Positions 33,396 to 41,371 of a stretch of 64,000 nt of DNA are shown here, piece by piece. How positions within the stretch are numbered: position 1 is the stretch's first letter; every line of letters starts with the position of its first letter. The DNA lies in NCBI GenBank assembly GCA_934512155.1, contig CAKSWS010000001.1, positions 21,944-85,943 of the forward strand. The letters run 5' to 3'. This DNA is from an uncultured Eubacterium sp. (GTDB taxonomy: Bacteria > Bacillota > Clostridia > Oscillospirales > Acutalibacteraceae). Under the pieces are notes generated by a model that saw only the letters and a program-made list of their open reading frames with translations, did not search any database and was not told the DNA's origin. Both the position numbers and the translations under genes were made by a program.

Positions 33396-33498
33396 TTTTG
33401 AAGAATATGAAAATGTTTTAAGTATTTCCGAATATTTGCGCCTTGATTCAAAAAGGTATGACGGCAATGTAAATCGTGGTGATTATTATGACGAATAA
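33385..33498 (+). CDS. Small acidic ORF at the missing-tail junction
   Basis: A 37-residue frame (MMNDFEEYENVLSISEYLRL, then DSKRYDGN and NRGDYYDE) with ribosome site GGAGG 5-8 nt before its two ATGs. It overlaps the upstream gene by 11 nt and the downstream gene by 11 nt. It is acidic and probably helical. No family is recognised. It sits precisely where tail sheath, tube and tape measure normally lie, so it may be a small structural adaptor or the scar of a deletion. Confidence 0.55.
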   Translation: MMNDFEEYENVLSISEYLRLDSKRYDGNVNRGDYYDE

Positions 33499-34000
33499 AA
33501 TGCAATTTAAAAATTTTATTTTCAGCACAAATCCGACAACCGTTAAAATTAAGCATAACAGGGAAATAATTAAAAAGGCTTATACAAACGGATTATCGTT
33601 TTGCGCAAACGGCAGCGTTTTGCCCTGCGAAATTTCAGGTTCGGGTTATTTTTACGGTGCCGGCGGTAAAAAAAGCGTTGCGTTTTTAGAAGCTCTTCAA
33701 AAAAAGCAAAGTTCAGGAAGGCTTTATTTGCCTTGCGGCAACACTTTTAACGCATATTTAAAAGAATTTACCGTTGCTTTTGAAAGTGATAAAAACAGAT
33801 ACGGCTACACTTTTTTGTTTGTTGAAAATATCAGTGAAAAGCGTGGCAAATATGACACCCGTTACACTGTTGCTGCAAACGGTGAAAATCTTTTTCAAAT
33901 TGCCCAAAGAAGCAACACAACAGTTGAAAATCTTATGGCGCTTAATGATTTTAAAAATCCGTTTGCGGTTAAATTCGGCGACAGGGTGGTGCTTAAATGA
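33488..34000 (+). CDS. LysM-domain phage tail/baseplate adaptor protein
   Basis: A 170-residue protein. The N-terminal ~115 residues (FKNFIFSTNPTTVKIKHNR, EISGSGYFYG, LYLPCGNTFNAYLKEF, YGYTFLFVE) look like a gpU/XkdP-type adaptor domain. Residues ~127-170 (YTVAANGENLFQIAQR, LMALNDFKNP, GDRVVLK) are a LysM domain. In myophages this protein links the tail end to the hub. ATG at 33488 overlaps the small upstream ORF; the earlier GTG frame start has no better ribosome site. It overlaps the hub gene by 4 nt. Confidence 0.75.
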   Translation: MTNKMQFKNFIFSTNPTTVKIKHNREIIKKAYTNGLSFCANGSVLPCEISGSGYFYGAGGKKSVAFLEALQKKQSSGRLYLPCGNTFNAYLKEFTVAFESDKNRYGYTFLFVENISEKRGKYDTRYTVAANGENLFQIAQRSNTTVENLMALNDFKNPFAVKFGDRVVLK

Positions 34001-34950
34001 TTTTTGTTTTATGTGATATTTCAGGTAAAGAGTATAAAATCACAAGTCCCGAATCTTATGAAATTGTTTTTCAGGCAAATGCCGCTTGTGCAGGCTTGCG
34101 CCTTTATTTTAGCCTTGAAAAAATGCCGGGTGAATTTTATTGTGTTAATGTGTTTGATGAAGAAGAGCACTTGTTTAACGGCTTTTGCGATTTGCAAAAG
34201 GTAACTGTTGCAAACAATTTGTTTGAATGTTTTGTTTATGCACGCAGCAGTGCCTGCCTTTTGGTGGATAATGAGGCATTGCCTTTTGAATATAAAAACC
34301 CCACCGCCGCACAGCTTGCTTTTACAAATGCAGTGCAGTACGGCTTTAAATGGGATTTGCCGAATGTTTATGCACAAAGTAATTACATTGTTCCTAAAGG
34401 CACAAGCAGGTTCGGTGCACTTAATAATTTTGTTTTTGCCGTTTACGGCATGCCTGTTTATGCAGACAGTGAAAATGTTTTGCGTGTTTATGAAAAATCA
34501 CCTCAGGTTAAAACAATAAGTAAAAACAGCGTTACTTCTTTTGTTTACACTACAGACAGAAGCGGTGTTATAAGTTGTGTGGATTACAAGGCAAAATCCG
34601 AAAGCGGGTATATATACCATTGCAAAAGTAAATTTGCCGAAAAAAATAATGTTTTGCGCAGCTGCACTCTTAATTTAACAGGATTGCCGGATTGGCAAAG
34701 GGAAACGGCTGTGAAAAATAAAATAGTTAATTCCTTGAGCGGTTATTACAGCTTAAACATAAAAATAAGCGGCAATTCAAATTTAAAATTGTTTGATTGT
34801 GTGGATTGCACAAACTTTGGGATTGACGGCGTTTTTACGGTTTGGGAAATTATATACTCAAATAAAAACGGAAAAGCCCAAACATCACTTGTTCTTAATA
34901 AAAAACTTGATGGGGAGTTGGTAAATTATGTGGCTAAGCAAGCAAATTAA
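33997..34950 (+). CDS. Phage baseplate hub protein (XkdQ/gpD-like)
   Basis: A 317-residue protein with the layout of hub proteins (T4 gp27, P2 gpD, PBSX XkdQ): an N-terminal beta domain (YKITSPESYEIVFQANA, FNGFCDLQKVTV), a middle domain with GTSRFGALNNFVFAVYGMPVY, and a C-terminal region ending YSNKNGKAQTSLVLNKKL. It would trimerise around the tail end and carry the spike. It overlaps the spike gene by 23 nt. The family call is by fold-like features and gene order. Confidence 0.7.
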   Translation: MIFVLCDISGKEYKITSPESYEIVFQANAACAGLRLYFSLEKMPGEFYCVNVFDEEEHLFNGFCDLQKVTVANNLFECFVYARSSACLLVDNEALPFEYKNPTAAQLAFTNAVQYGFKWDLPNVYAQSNYIVPKGTSRFGALNNFVFAVYGMPVYADSENVLRVYEKSPQVKTISKNSVTSFVYTTDRSGVISCVDYKAKSESGYIYHCKSKFAEKNNVLRSCTLNLTGLPDWQRETAVKNKIVNSLSGYYSLNIKISGNSNLKLFDCVDCTNFGIDGVFTVWEIIYSNKNGKAQTSLVLNKKLDGELVNYVAKQAN

Positions 34951-35305
34951 CACTCAAATAAAGGATACTGCCGCACAGTCCGCCGTTGTTATATCCGGTG
35001 GCAACAATGCAGAGGCGGCTTCAAATTTTAATGTTAAAGGGTTTGAAAGTTATGCACCGTTCGGATATATTTACTCTGCTCCTCCGGGTGCACAAATTCT
35101 TTTGATAGACGGCGAAAACGGCCCTGTTAATGTTGGGGTTAAGGCAGAATCGGGAAGCAAAATTCAATGCGGCGAAATAATTATTCGTTCCCTTGGCGGC
35201 GCCGAAATTTATTTGAAAAATAACGGCAGTGTTGTTATTAACGGCGGTTTTGTAATAAATGGCGACGGCTCGGTAACTGATGGAAAAGGAAGTGCGGTGG
35301 TTTAA
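34928..35305 (+). CDS. Phage baseplate spike protein (gpV/Mu gp45-like)
   Basis: A 125-residue protein with OB-fold-like centre (YAPFGYIYSAPPGAQILLID) and repeated short strands after it (IQCGEIIIRSLGG, AEIYLKNNGSVVINGG, FVINGDGSVTDG), typical of the triple beta-helix of membrane-piercing spikes such as Mu gp45. The segment SAPPGAQILLID is characteristic of this family. No C-terminal iron-binding HxH is visible. It follows the hub, as expected, and its stop overlaps the start of the next gene. Confidence 0.75.
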   Translation: MWLSKQINTQIKDTAAQSAVVISGGNNAEAASNFNVKGFESYAPFGYIYSAPPGAQILLIDGENGPVNVGVKAESGSKIQCGEIIIRSLGGAEIYLKNNGSVVINGGFVINGDGSVTDGKGSAVV

Positions 35306-35577
35306 TGATTGAAAATGAATATGAAAGCGCCTTGGCTGATTTTAAAACGGCATTAAAAGCCAAATTAAAGCAATTTTATCCTGTTTTCGGTTACGGTACG
35401 GAATTTTACCGGGGTAAAAGTAACGACTTTTTCCTTGCTTGCGGTAAAAAAGCGGCTGAATGTATAAACGGTTTGTTTGTTCTTGATGCCGAATCGGCAG
35501 AAAAGGGCATTTTGTTTAATGTAATAATTAATGAAGAAGAAAGGCAGGTGTTTGTTGAATTTGAGTATAACTGTTGA
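35305..35577 (+). CDS. Small baseplate-region protein, position of a gp25-like wedge
   Basis: A 90-residue protein lying between the spike and baseplate J genes, where gp25/W-like wedge proteins are normally encoded. I see no clear gp25 signature (the usual EPR motif is missing), so the role is inferred only from order. ALADFKTALKAKLKQFYPVF opens with an amphipathic helix, and the C-terminus is beta-rich. It overlaps the spike stop by 1 nt and the baseplate J gene by 23 nt. Confidence 0.5.
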   Translation: MIENEYESALADFKTALKAKLKQFYPVFGYGTEFYRGKSNDFFLACGKKAAECINGLFVLDAESAEKGILFNVIINEEERQVFVEFEYNC

Positions 35578-36631
35578 AGAAATAACACAAAGAATGAAAA
35601 AAGCATATTTTGAAAAAACAAGTAAAGAGGTTGTACCGTTTAGTGATTTTGATGTGCGTTTGGCGGCTGTAGCAGATGAGATTTATTCTGCATTTGCTTA
35701 TGGCGAGTACATATTTAAACAGGCATTTGCACAAACGGCAACCGGCGAATATCTGGACAAGCATGCATTGCTTCGTGGCATTGAACGAAAAAAAGCTTGT
35801 CCGTCTGCCGGCAAATTAAAATTTTTTGTTTCACAGGCTGTTGAAAATGATGTGTCTGTTCCGTTAGGCACGGTTTGCTCTGTTTTGTCAAAGCCGTATA
35901 TTCAGTTTGTAACAACAGCCGAGGCGGTGATAAAGGCGGGGGATTTGTTTTGCGTTGCAAATGCCGTTTCGATAGATTCGGGCAGCAGGTTTAACACATT
36001 GGCAAATGAGGTAAATGTTATTGTTAATCCGCCTGAATATGTGCAGGGTGTTGTTAACGAAGTGCCTTTTTCAGGGGGCAGTGATGATGAAACGGATGAA
36101 AGTTTGCGCCGGCGTGTTTTAAATTCCTATATTAACGAAAATAACGGCGTAAATATAGATTCTATGGAAAATGCGGTTTTAAAATTCGGCGGCGTTTTAG
36201 ATGTTAATATTTACCCTTCCGAGCCTGATGTAACAAATGTTTGCGTTAAAACAAAAAGCAATGAATTAAGTACGGAATTAACGGAAAACATAAAAAATTC
36301 CCTTGGTTTTATTACTTTGTGCGGCGGTAATGTGAATGTTGGTTTAGCTGAGTTTAAAAGTTTTGACGTTTATGCAGACATTACTGTTTATTCCGGTTGT
36401 GATTTTGAACGTGTTAGGGTACAGGCAGAGGAAAAAATAAAAAATTACTGCGGCAAAGAAAAAATAGGCAGTGAAATTAACGCTTCGGCGGTGGCTCGTT
36501 TTATAGGTAATGATGATGATATTGTTGATGCGTCCGTTACCCTTTCTCCGTCTGCGGCAGGCACTGTTGTTTGTAATAAAAATCAATTTTTAAGACTTGG
36601 CAATGTGAGGGTTACGGTTCATGAGCAGTGA
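35555..36631 (+). CDS. Phage baseplate J family protein
   Basis: A 358-residue baseplate J (gp6/gp47-like) wedge protein. ATGEYLDKHALLRGIERKKA, VPLGTVCSVLSKPYIQFVT, and especially FSGGSDDETDESLRRRVLNSY are signature segments; the C-terminal part has the repeated alpha/beta modules. TTG at 35555 (MNLSITVEEI) lies about 10 nt after AAAGG; the longer frame overlaps that site. It is intact and slightly shorter than many relatives. It overlaps the next gene by 11 nt. Confidence 0.88.
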   Translation: MNLSITVEEITQRMKKAYFEKTSKEVVPFSDFDVRLAAVADEIYSAFAYGEYIFKQAFAQTATGEYLDKHALLRGIERKKACPSAGKLKFFVSQAVENDVSVPLGTVCSVLSKPYIQFVTTAEAVIKAGDLFCVANAVSIDSGSRFNTLANEVNVIVNPPEYVQGVVNEVPFSGGSDDETDESLRRRVLNSYINENNGVNIDSMENAVLKFGGVLDVNIYPSEPDVTNVCVKTKSNELSTELTENIKNSLGFITLCGGNVNVGLAEFKSFDVYADITVYSGCDFERVRVQAEEKIKNYCGKEKIGSEINASAVARFIGNDDDIVDASVTLSPSAAGTVVCNKNQFLRLGNVRVTVHEQ

Positions 36632-37190
36632 AATTTATAACAGGATTTACAATCTTTTTGCAACTCTTGGTTTTAATATGACGGAAAACGATGTAAATTG
36701 CGGCGAGGCGGCAGCTTATTCGGCAGCTCTTGATTTGATTACAGAAAAATTTGATGATTTGTTTTCCGAGCTTTTTATTCAAACCGCAAGCGGCAAAGGA
36801 CTTGAAAAATATTTAAGCTTGGCAGGATTGAAGAAAGATAAAGATGTGGGCGAATTACGAAAAAAAGTTATTAACCGCTTTTCCAAAACAAGTTCGTTAC
36901 TTTCTTTAAATGAATTTGAGGGGGAAATGGCAAAATGTTTCGGTGATGAGTTTTACGGCGTAAGCGGATTTTCCGTTTATTTTTTATTTGGGTTAGATTC
37001 AAATTATGCGTCTTTTAAAAATGCAAATGATTTTGTTAAAAAGTATGTTCCCGGTTGTTGCTTTGTTAGTTTCGGCGGCAACGGAATGAGCTTTGATGAT
37101 TTGGATGACTTGAATTTTTCTTGGTATGAAACAGACGGTTTTGATTTTTCTTTTTCCGCTCTTGAAACAATAGATTTAAATAAAAATTAA
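36621..37190 (+). CDS. Phage baseplate/tail protein, gp48/YmfQ-like (DUF2313)
   Basis: A 189-residue protein following baseplate J, the standard place of the Mu gp48/YmfQ family. AALDLITEKFDDLFSELFIQ and ASGKGLEKYLSLAGL with DVGELRKKVINRF match the N-terminal helical domain of that family; the C-terminal part is beta-rich and acidic. It would help attach fibres to the baseplate. It overlaps the J gene by 11 nt. Confidence 0.7.
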   Translation: MSSEIYNRIYNLFATLGFNMTENDVNCGEAAAYSAALDLITEKFDDLFSELFIQTASGKGLEKYLSLAGLKKDKDVGELRKKVINRFSKTSSLLSLNEFEGEMAKCFGDEFYGVSGFSVYFLFGLDSNYASFKNANDFVKKYVPGCCFVSFGGNGMSFDDLDDLNFSWYETDGFDFSFSALETIDLNKN

Positions 37191-37230
37191 TTGCAAATAA
37201 AATGCCCGATGTTCGGGAGAAAGGATATAT

Positions 37231-37707
37231 ATGAGTTCTACTAATAAAAGCGAATATTTGGGGCTTAATATGTGGGCAGGCACGGATGTACCCAAAAGGG
37301 CTGATTTTAACAGCGATAATTTAATTGTTGATAATGCTTTTAAAAATCATGAAAGTAATGATATAATGCATATTAGTCAAACAGAGCGCAATACTTGGAA
37401 TATGCCTTATTATGCAAATGTTTATTACGGCAACGGTGCGTCAAGCCGTCAAATTGAAACAAATTGCCCGTTTGAGCCTGCGTTCGGTATAATTTTTGCA
37501 AATGCTGCGCCTGTTCGTGTAACTTATTTTGACAGTAAGTTAAGCTATAACTATATGGCTTTTGTTGCAAAAAGGGCAAACAGCTCGGGTGCTTCTTTGT
37601 CAGGCACAACGCTAACCGTTAAGCAGTCAACATCTCCTGTTAAAGAAAAGGAGGTTGCTTGCCTTAACGCTACAGCCACAACATATTATTACATTCTTTT
37701 CAGGTGA
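37231..37707 (+). CDS. Putative short tail-fibre or receptor-binding protein
   Basis: A 158-residue protein, last of the cassette. NMWAGTDVPKRADFNSDN resembles the collar-like opening of baseplate-bound fibres in Clostridia phages (the W-x-x-TD-x-x-x-R-x-DFN pattern), and HISQTERNTWN is a short fibre-shaft motif. The C-terminal ~100 residues are beta-rich and would form the tip; no lectin or hydrolase motif is seen. It is much shorter than typical tail fibres. Ribosome site GAGAAAGGATAT precedes ATG. Confidence 0.6.
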   Translation: MSSTNKSEYLGLNMWAGTDVPKRADFNSDNLIVDNAFKNHESNDIMHISQTERNTWNMPYYANVYYGNGASSRQIETNCPFEPAFGIIFANAAPVRVTYFDSKLSYNYMAFVAKRANSSGASLSGTTLTVKQSTSPVKEKEVACLNATATTYYYILFR

Positions 37708-37713
37708 ATTTAT

Positions 37714-37744
37714 ACGGCGAGGGGTTGCCCTTGCCGTTTTTTTA
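37714..37744 (+). terminator. Terminator ending the phage cassette
   Basis: ACGGC.AGGG-GTTG-CCCTTGCCGT followed by T8. Confidence 0.85.
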
Positions 37745-37783
37745 TAATATAATACAGTATAATTATTTTGCGGAGGTATTGTT

Positions 37784-38557
37784 ATGATTCTTGCGGTAGA
37801 TGTGGGAAATACAAGTATTGTTTTAGGTGTTTTAAACGGTGAGGAAAAAGTTTGCACCGGCAGACTTTCCACAAATGTGTATGAAACGGAAATTGAATAT
37901 TCTTTAAAACTTAAAACTTTTTTAGAATTGAATAACGCCACAGATATTGAGGGTGCAATTATTTCAAGTGTTGTGCCTGCTCTTGTAAGAACGCTTAAAA
38001 AAAGCATAAAACTTGTGTGCGGCGTTGATTCCTTGGTTGTGGGACCGGGAATAAAAACAGGCCTTAATATTAAACTTGATAATCCTGCCGAAGCAGGTGC
38101 CGATATTGTTGTGGGCGATGTGGCTGTTATAAACAAATATCCTTTGCCGGCAATTATTTTTGATTTCGGCACGGCAACAACCGCTTCCGTTATTGATAAA
38201 AACGGTGCTCATTTGGGCGGTGCTATTATGTGCGGCGTTAAAACAGGAATTAACTCCCTTGCCAGCGGCACGGCACAGTTGCCTCAAATAGATATTTCTG
38301 CTCCGTCAAAAATAATCGGCACAAACACGGTTGACGCCATGCGTTGCGGCTCTGTTGTGGGCACTGCGGCAATGCTTGAGGGCATGGTGGCACGTTATGA
38401 AAAGGAACTTGGTGAAAAGGCAACTGTTGTAATTACAGGCGGATTAGGTAAAGCAGTTGCCAATGCAGCAAATATTGACGTTATTGTTGATGAGGATTTG
38501 CTTATTGACGGTTTAAGAATAATTTATGAAAAAAACAAAGGCGGTATTGAAAAATAA
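37784..38557 (+). CDS. coaX: Type III pantothenate kinase
   Basis: A 257-residue CoaX, which phosphorylates pantothenate in the first step of coenzyme A synthesis. The ASKHA-fold motifs are clear: phosphate-1 AVDVGNTSIVLG (residues 4-15), the PAEAGADIV segment (about 105-113), and phosphate-2/adenosine region IIFDFGTATTASVID (about 126-140) with GGAIMCGVKTG after it. Length is standard. GCGGAGG lies before the ATG. Its stop overlaps the DUF1015 ATG (TAATG), so the two are coupled. Confidence 0.95.
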   Translation: MILAVDVGNTSIVLGVLNGEEKVCTGRLSTNVYETEIEYSLKLKTFLELNNATDIEGAIISSVVPALVRTLKKSIKLVCGVDSLVVGPGIKTGLNIKLDNPAEAGADIVVGDVAVINKYPLPAIIFDFGTATTASVIDKNGAHLGGAIMCGVKTGINSLASGTAQLPQIDISAPSKIIGTNTVDAMRCGSVVGTAAMLEGMVARYEKELGEKATVVITGGLGKAVANAANIDVIVDEDLLIDGLRIIYEKNKGGIEK

Positions 38558-39798
38558 TGGCTGTTTTTAAAGCATTCAGGGCATATCGCCCAAAGGTTGA
38601 AAATCAATCCTTAATTCCGGAACTTCCTTACGATGTTATGAGCAGTGAGGAGGCTTATGAAATCGCAAAGGATAATCCACTGTCATTTTTGCATGTGGAT
38701 AAAGCCGAAATAGATTTGCCAAAGGGTACGGATTTGTATTCTTCGGCTGTGTATGAAAAGGCGGCAGAAAATCTTAATAATTTAAAGAAAAACGGTGATT
38801 TGATTCAGGATAAAAAGCCTTGCTTTTATATTTATAATCAGGTAATGAACGGCAGAAGCCAAACAGGCATTGCCGGTTGTGCATGGGTAGATGATTATAA
38901 CAATAATGTTATTAAAAAGCATGAAAAAACCCTTGCGAAAAAAGAGCAAGACAGAATTTGCCATGTTAATACAACAAATGCAAACACCGGACCGATATTT
39001 TTAACATACAAAAACAATGAAAATATAACAAAAACCGTTAACGATTTTATGAAAGGCAACAAACCTGTTTATGATTTTACTCATAACGGTGTTTTACAGC
39101 AGGTTTGGGTTGTTGATGATGAAATCATAATTTCACATCTTACGGAATATTTTAAAAGTGTTAATGCATTTTATATTGCCGACGGTCATCACAGATGTGC
39201 TTCTGCCGTTCATGTGGGGGAATTAAGGCGAAAGGAAAATCCCGATTATACCGGGGACGAAGAATTTAATTATTTTCTTGCCGTTGCATTTCCCGATAAT
39301 CAGCTTGAAATTATGGATTACAACAGGGTTGTAAAAGATTTAAACGGTTTAACAAAGGATGAGTTTTTAAATAGCGTCGCCGAATCATTTGATGTGGAAA
39401 TTCAAAGCGGATCTTATAAGCCGGCTTGCCGCCATACATTTGGTATGTATTTGGATGGGCAGTGGTACAGTCTTAAAGCAAAGTCTTGCATTTTGAATGA
39501 TAATGACCCTGTGGGCAGGCTGGACGTTTCGGTTTTGCAGGAAAATTTGCTGGCTCCTATTTTGAATATTCAAGACCCTAAAAATGATGACAGGATAGAT
39601 TTTATCGGCGGAATAAGAGGACTTTCGGAGCTTGAAAAAAGGGCAAGTTCAGATATGCGTGTTGCCTTTGCTATGTTTCCCACAACTGTGGATGATTTAA
39701 TTTCAATAGCAGATGCAGGTGCAATTATGCCGCCAAAATCCACTTGGTTTGAACCTAAATTATTGTCGGGTATTTTTATTCACGATTTGTCAAATTAA
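38557..39798 (+). CDS. DUF1015 family protein
   Basis: A 413-residue DUF1015 protein of unknown biochemical role, widespread in Clostridia. FRAYRPKVENQSLIPELPYDV opens the domain, and FYIADGHHRCASAV (about residues 206-219) with the paired histidines is the family signature; DPKNDDRIDFIGGIRG and AGAIMPPKSTWFEPKLLSGIF close it. It is often described near serine or cofactor metabolism in other genomes, but here it is coupled to coaX. No membrane segment is seen. Confidence 0.88.
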   Translation: MAVFKAFRAYRPKVENQSLIPELPYDVMSSEEAYEIAKDNPLSFLHVDKAEIDLPKGTDLYSSAVYEKAAENLNNLKKNGDLIQDKKPCFYIYNQVMNGRSQTGIAGCAWVDDYNNNVIKKHEKTLAKKEQDRICHVNTTNANTGPIFLTYKNNENITKTVNDFMKGNKPVYDFTHNGVLQQVWVVDDEIIISHLTEYFKSVNAFYIADGHHRCASAVHVGELRRKENPDYTGDEEFNYFLAVAFPDNQLEIMDYNRVVKDLNGLTKDEFLNSVAESFDVEIQSGSYKPACRHTFGMYLDGQWYSLKAKSCILNDNDPVGRLDVSVLQENLLAPILNIQDPKNDDRIDFIGGIRGLSELEKRASSDMRVAFAMFPTTVDDLISIADAGAIMPPKSTWFEPKLLSGIFIHDLSN

Positions 39799-39880
39799 AT
39801 AAAATTGTAAAAAAACATTGTATTTATCGGTTTAATGTGCTAAACTTAACTTATCATTTTCATTTAAGGGGGATTTTCAG

Positions 39881-41218
39881 TTGAAAGAAGAAACAAAAAA
39901 GTATGGGCAGGAAGCGTATGACATTGTCAACTATGCGGCTAAAAAGGTTGGCTCAAGGCTTCCGGGTTCAGACGGTGAGAAAAAATATGCCGATTATATG
40001 GGCGAAAAGCTTCGTGAAATCGGTATTGAACCTAAACAAGAGGAGTTCTTTGTTGCTCCCCGTTCTTCAATCGGCGGCTTGTCTTATGCAGGTTGGTTTG
40101 GCGTAATCATCAGTGCGCTTACTTATTTTGCAATGCATAATCAAATTTTGTGGATTCCTATGGGTGTTGCTTCTGTTATTATGCTGGTTTGGCTTATTTT
40201 CAGTTGCTTTTTCTACAAAACTTGGTTTGATATGTTTTTCCACAGGGAAATTTCACAAAATACATACGGTGAATTAACTCCTGAAGACGGAAATTACGAT
40301 TACACAATTATTCTTTCAGGTCATACAGATACAAGCTGGACTTGGCGTCATTCCGAACATGCTTACAAATATAAAGATAAACCGGCGCTTGGCTTAATCG
40401 CAACTTACGGCAAAGTAGGATTTGGCGCTGTTTGCGTATTATTTATGTGCTTCTTTGCAATCTTTATGGCAATTTTTTATACTTGTTATATTTGCAATGC
40501 ACAGTGGGCTGCAAATCTTGTAATGACAGCAGGATTTAACAGATTTTTATTTGCAATGTATTTTGTTCCTATTGTAACTGCTATAGGTTCAATGTTTGTT
40601 GTTTTGTGGGGCGACCCTAACGAAAAAAATGCCTCTCGTGGTGCTATGGACAATGCAACAGGCTGTGCATTAAGCTATGAAGTTATTAAATATTTCAAAG
40701 AAAATCCCGACAAGCTTCCTAAAGGCTGCCGTATTGTAGACCTTAACGTAGGCTCTGAAGAAGCAGGTTTAAGAGGCTCTATGGCTTTTGCCGCAGAGCA
40801 TAAGAATGATGACCTTACCAAAAACGCTTGGAATATTAACATTGACTCTGTTGCGGATGAAGGTTATTTTGAAGTTGTTATTAAAGATGATTGGCAGGGT
40901 TGCCGTTTTGATACAGATATGGAAAAAATGTTTAAAGATACATTTAATGAAATGGGTATCGAAAGCAAAACAAACGGCTGTATTCATAACCCTGTAGGCG
41001 GTTGCGATTCAACTCCTATGACAAGAGCAGGCGTTAAATCTGTAACATTTGCTGCTCAAAATCCAATGCTTACTTATTATTATCACACTTGGCGTGATAT
41101 GCCGGAACGTTTCTCGGCAGAAACAGTTGGTCAAGGTTTTGATGTTGTTTTGAGTGTTATTGATAAAATTGCCGCTTTCCAAGAAGAAAACGGTTATAAC
41201 GGTCCTCAGAAAAAATAA
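39881..41218 (+). CDS. M28-type zinc peptidase with transmembrane segments inserted in the domain
   Basis: A 445-residue M28 (aminopeptidase Y-like) protein. The zinc and catalytic motifs are visible: ILSGHTDTSW (first His and Asp), AMDNATGCA (bridging Asp), GSEEAGLRGS (Glu pair), NIDSVAD, and a C-terminal YYYHTWRDMPERF His. Unusually, a helix pair (about residues 65-110) lies before HTD and another pair (about 178-240) between HTD and AMDNATG, so the peptidase seems built across the membrane. TTG at 39881 follows AAGGGGG by 8 nt. It is monocistronic. Confidence 0.83.
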   Translation: MKEETKKYGQEAYDIVNYAAKKVGSRLPGSDGEKKYADYMGEKLREIGIEPKQEEFFVAPRSSIGGLSYAGWFGVIISALTYFAMHNQILWIPMGVASVIMLVWLIFSCFFYKTWFDMFFHREISQNTYGELTPEDGNYDYTIILSGHTDTSWTWRHSEHAYKYKDKPALGLIATYGKVGFGAVCVLFMCFFAIFMAIFYTCYICNAQWAANLVMTAGFNRFLFAMYFVPIVTAIGSMFVVLWGDPNEKNASRGAMDNATGCALSYEVIKYFKENPDKLPKGCRIVDLNVGSEEAGLRGSMAFAAEHKNDDLTKNAWNINIDSVADEGYFEVVIKDDWQGCRFDTDMEKMFKDTFNEMGIESKTNGCIHNPVGGCDSTPMTRAGVKSVTFAAQNPMLTYYYHTWRDMPERFSAETVGQGFDVVLSVIDKIAAFQEENGYNGPQKK

Positions 41219-41231
41219 TACGTAGTTTGTT

Positions 41232-41259
41232 ATCCCTCTGCATTGCAGAGGGATTTTTT
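41232..41259 (+). terminator. Terminator of the M28 peptidase gene
   Basis: ATCCCTCTGCA-T-TGCAGAGGGAT followed by T5-6. Confidence 0.85.
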
Positions 41260-41371
41260 GTTGCCCTTTGTTAAAAATTTCTTTGTTGCAAAAAGAAAGG
41301 CTGTTTTTCTTTTTTTTTGTTTATAATTATGGTATACTGATTACATATATTGATTTTTTAGAGGTTAAAGT

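Larger units (their letters stand above)
27209..37744 (+). mobile_element. Compact phage-derived head-and-baseplate cassette
   Basis: Sixteen same-strand genes, most overlapping or within a few bases, run from terminase to a fibre-like protein and end in one terminator. Head genes (terminase, portal, protease, capsid, connectors) and baseplate genes (LysM adaptor, hub, spike, baseplate J, gp48-like) are present and intact. No tail tube, sheath, tape measure, integrase, repressor, replication or lysis gene is seen. Base composition and start-codon style match the neighbours. It lies between ordinary chromosomal genes and looks domesticated. Confidence 0.75.

Noticed and set aside
27031..37790. 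Attachment sites or integrase for the phage cassette
   Set aside because: No direct repeats at the two edges, no adjacent tRNA and no recombinase were found, so I do not call it an active prophage.
37627..38172. 181-codon minus-strand frame over coaX
   Set aside because: Antisense to coaX and through the cassette terminator; no support as a gene.
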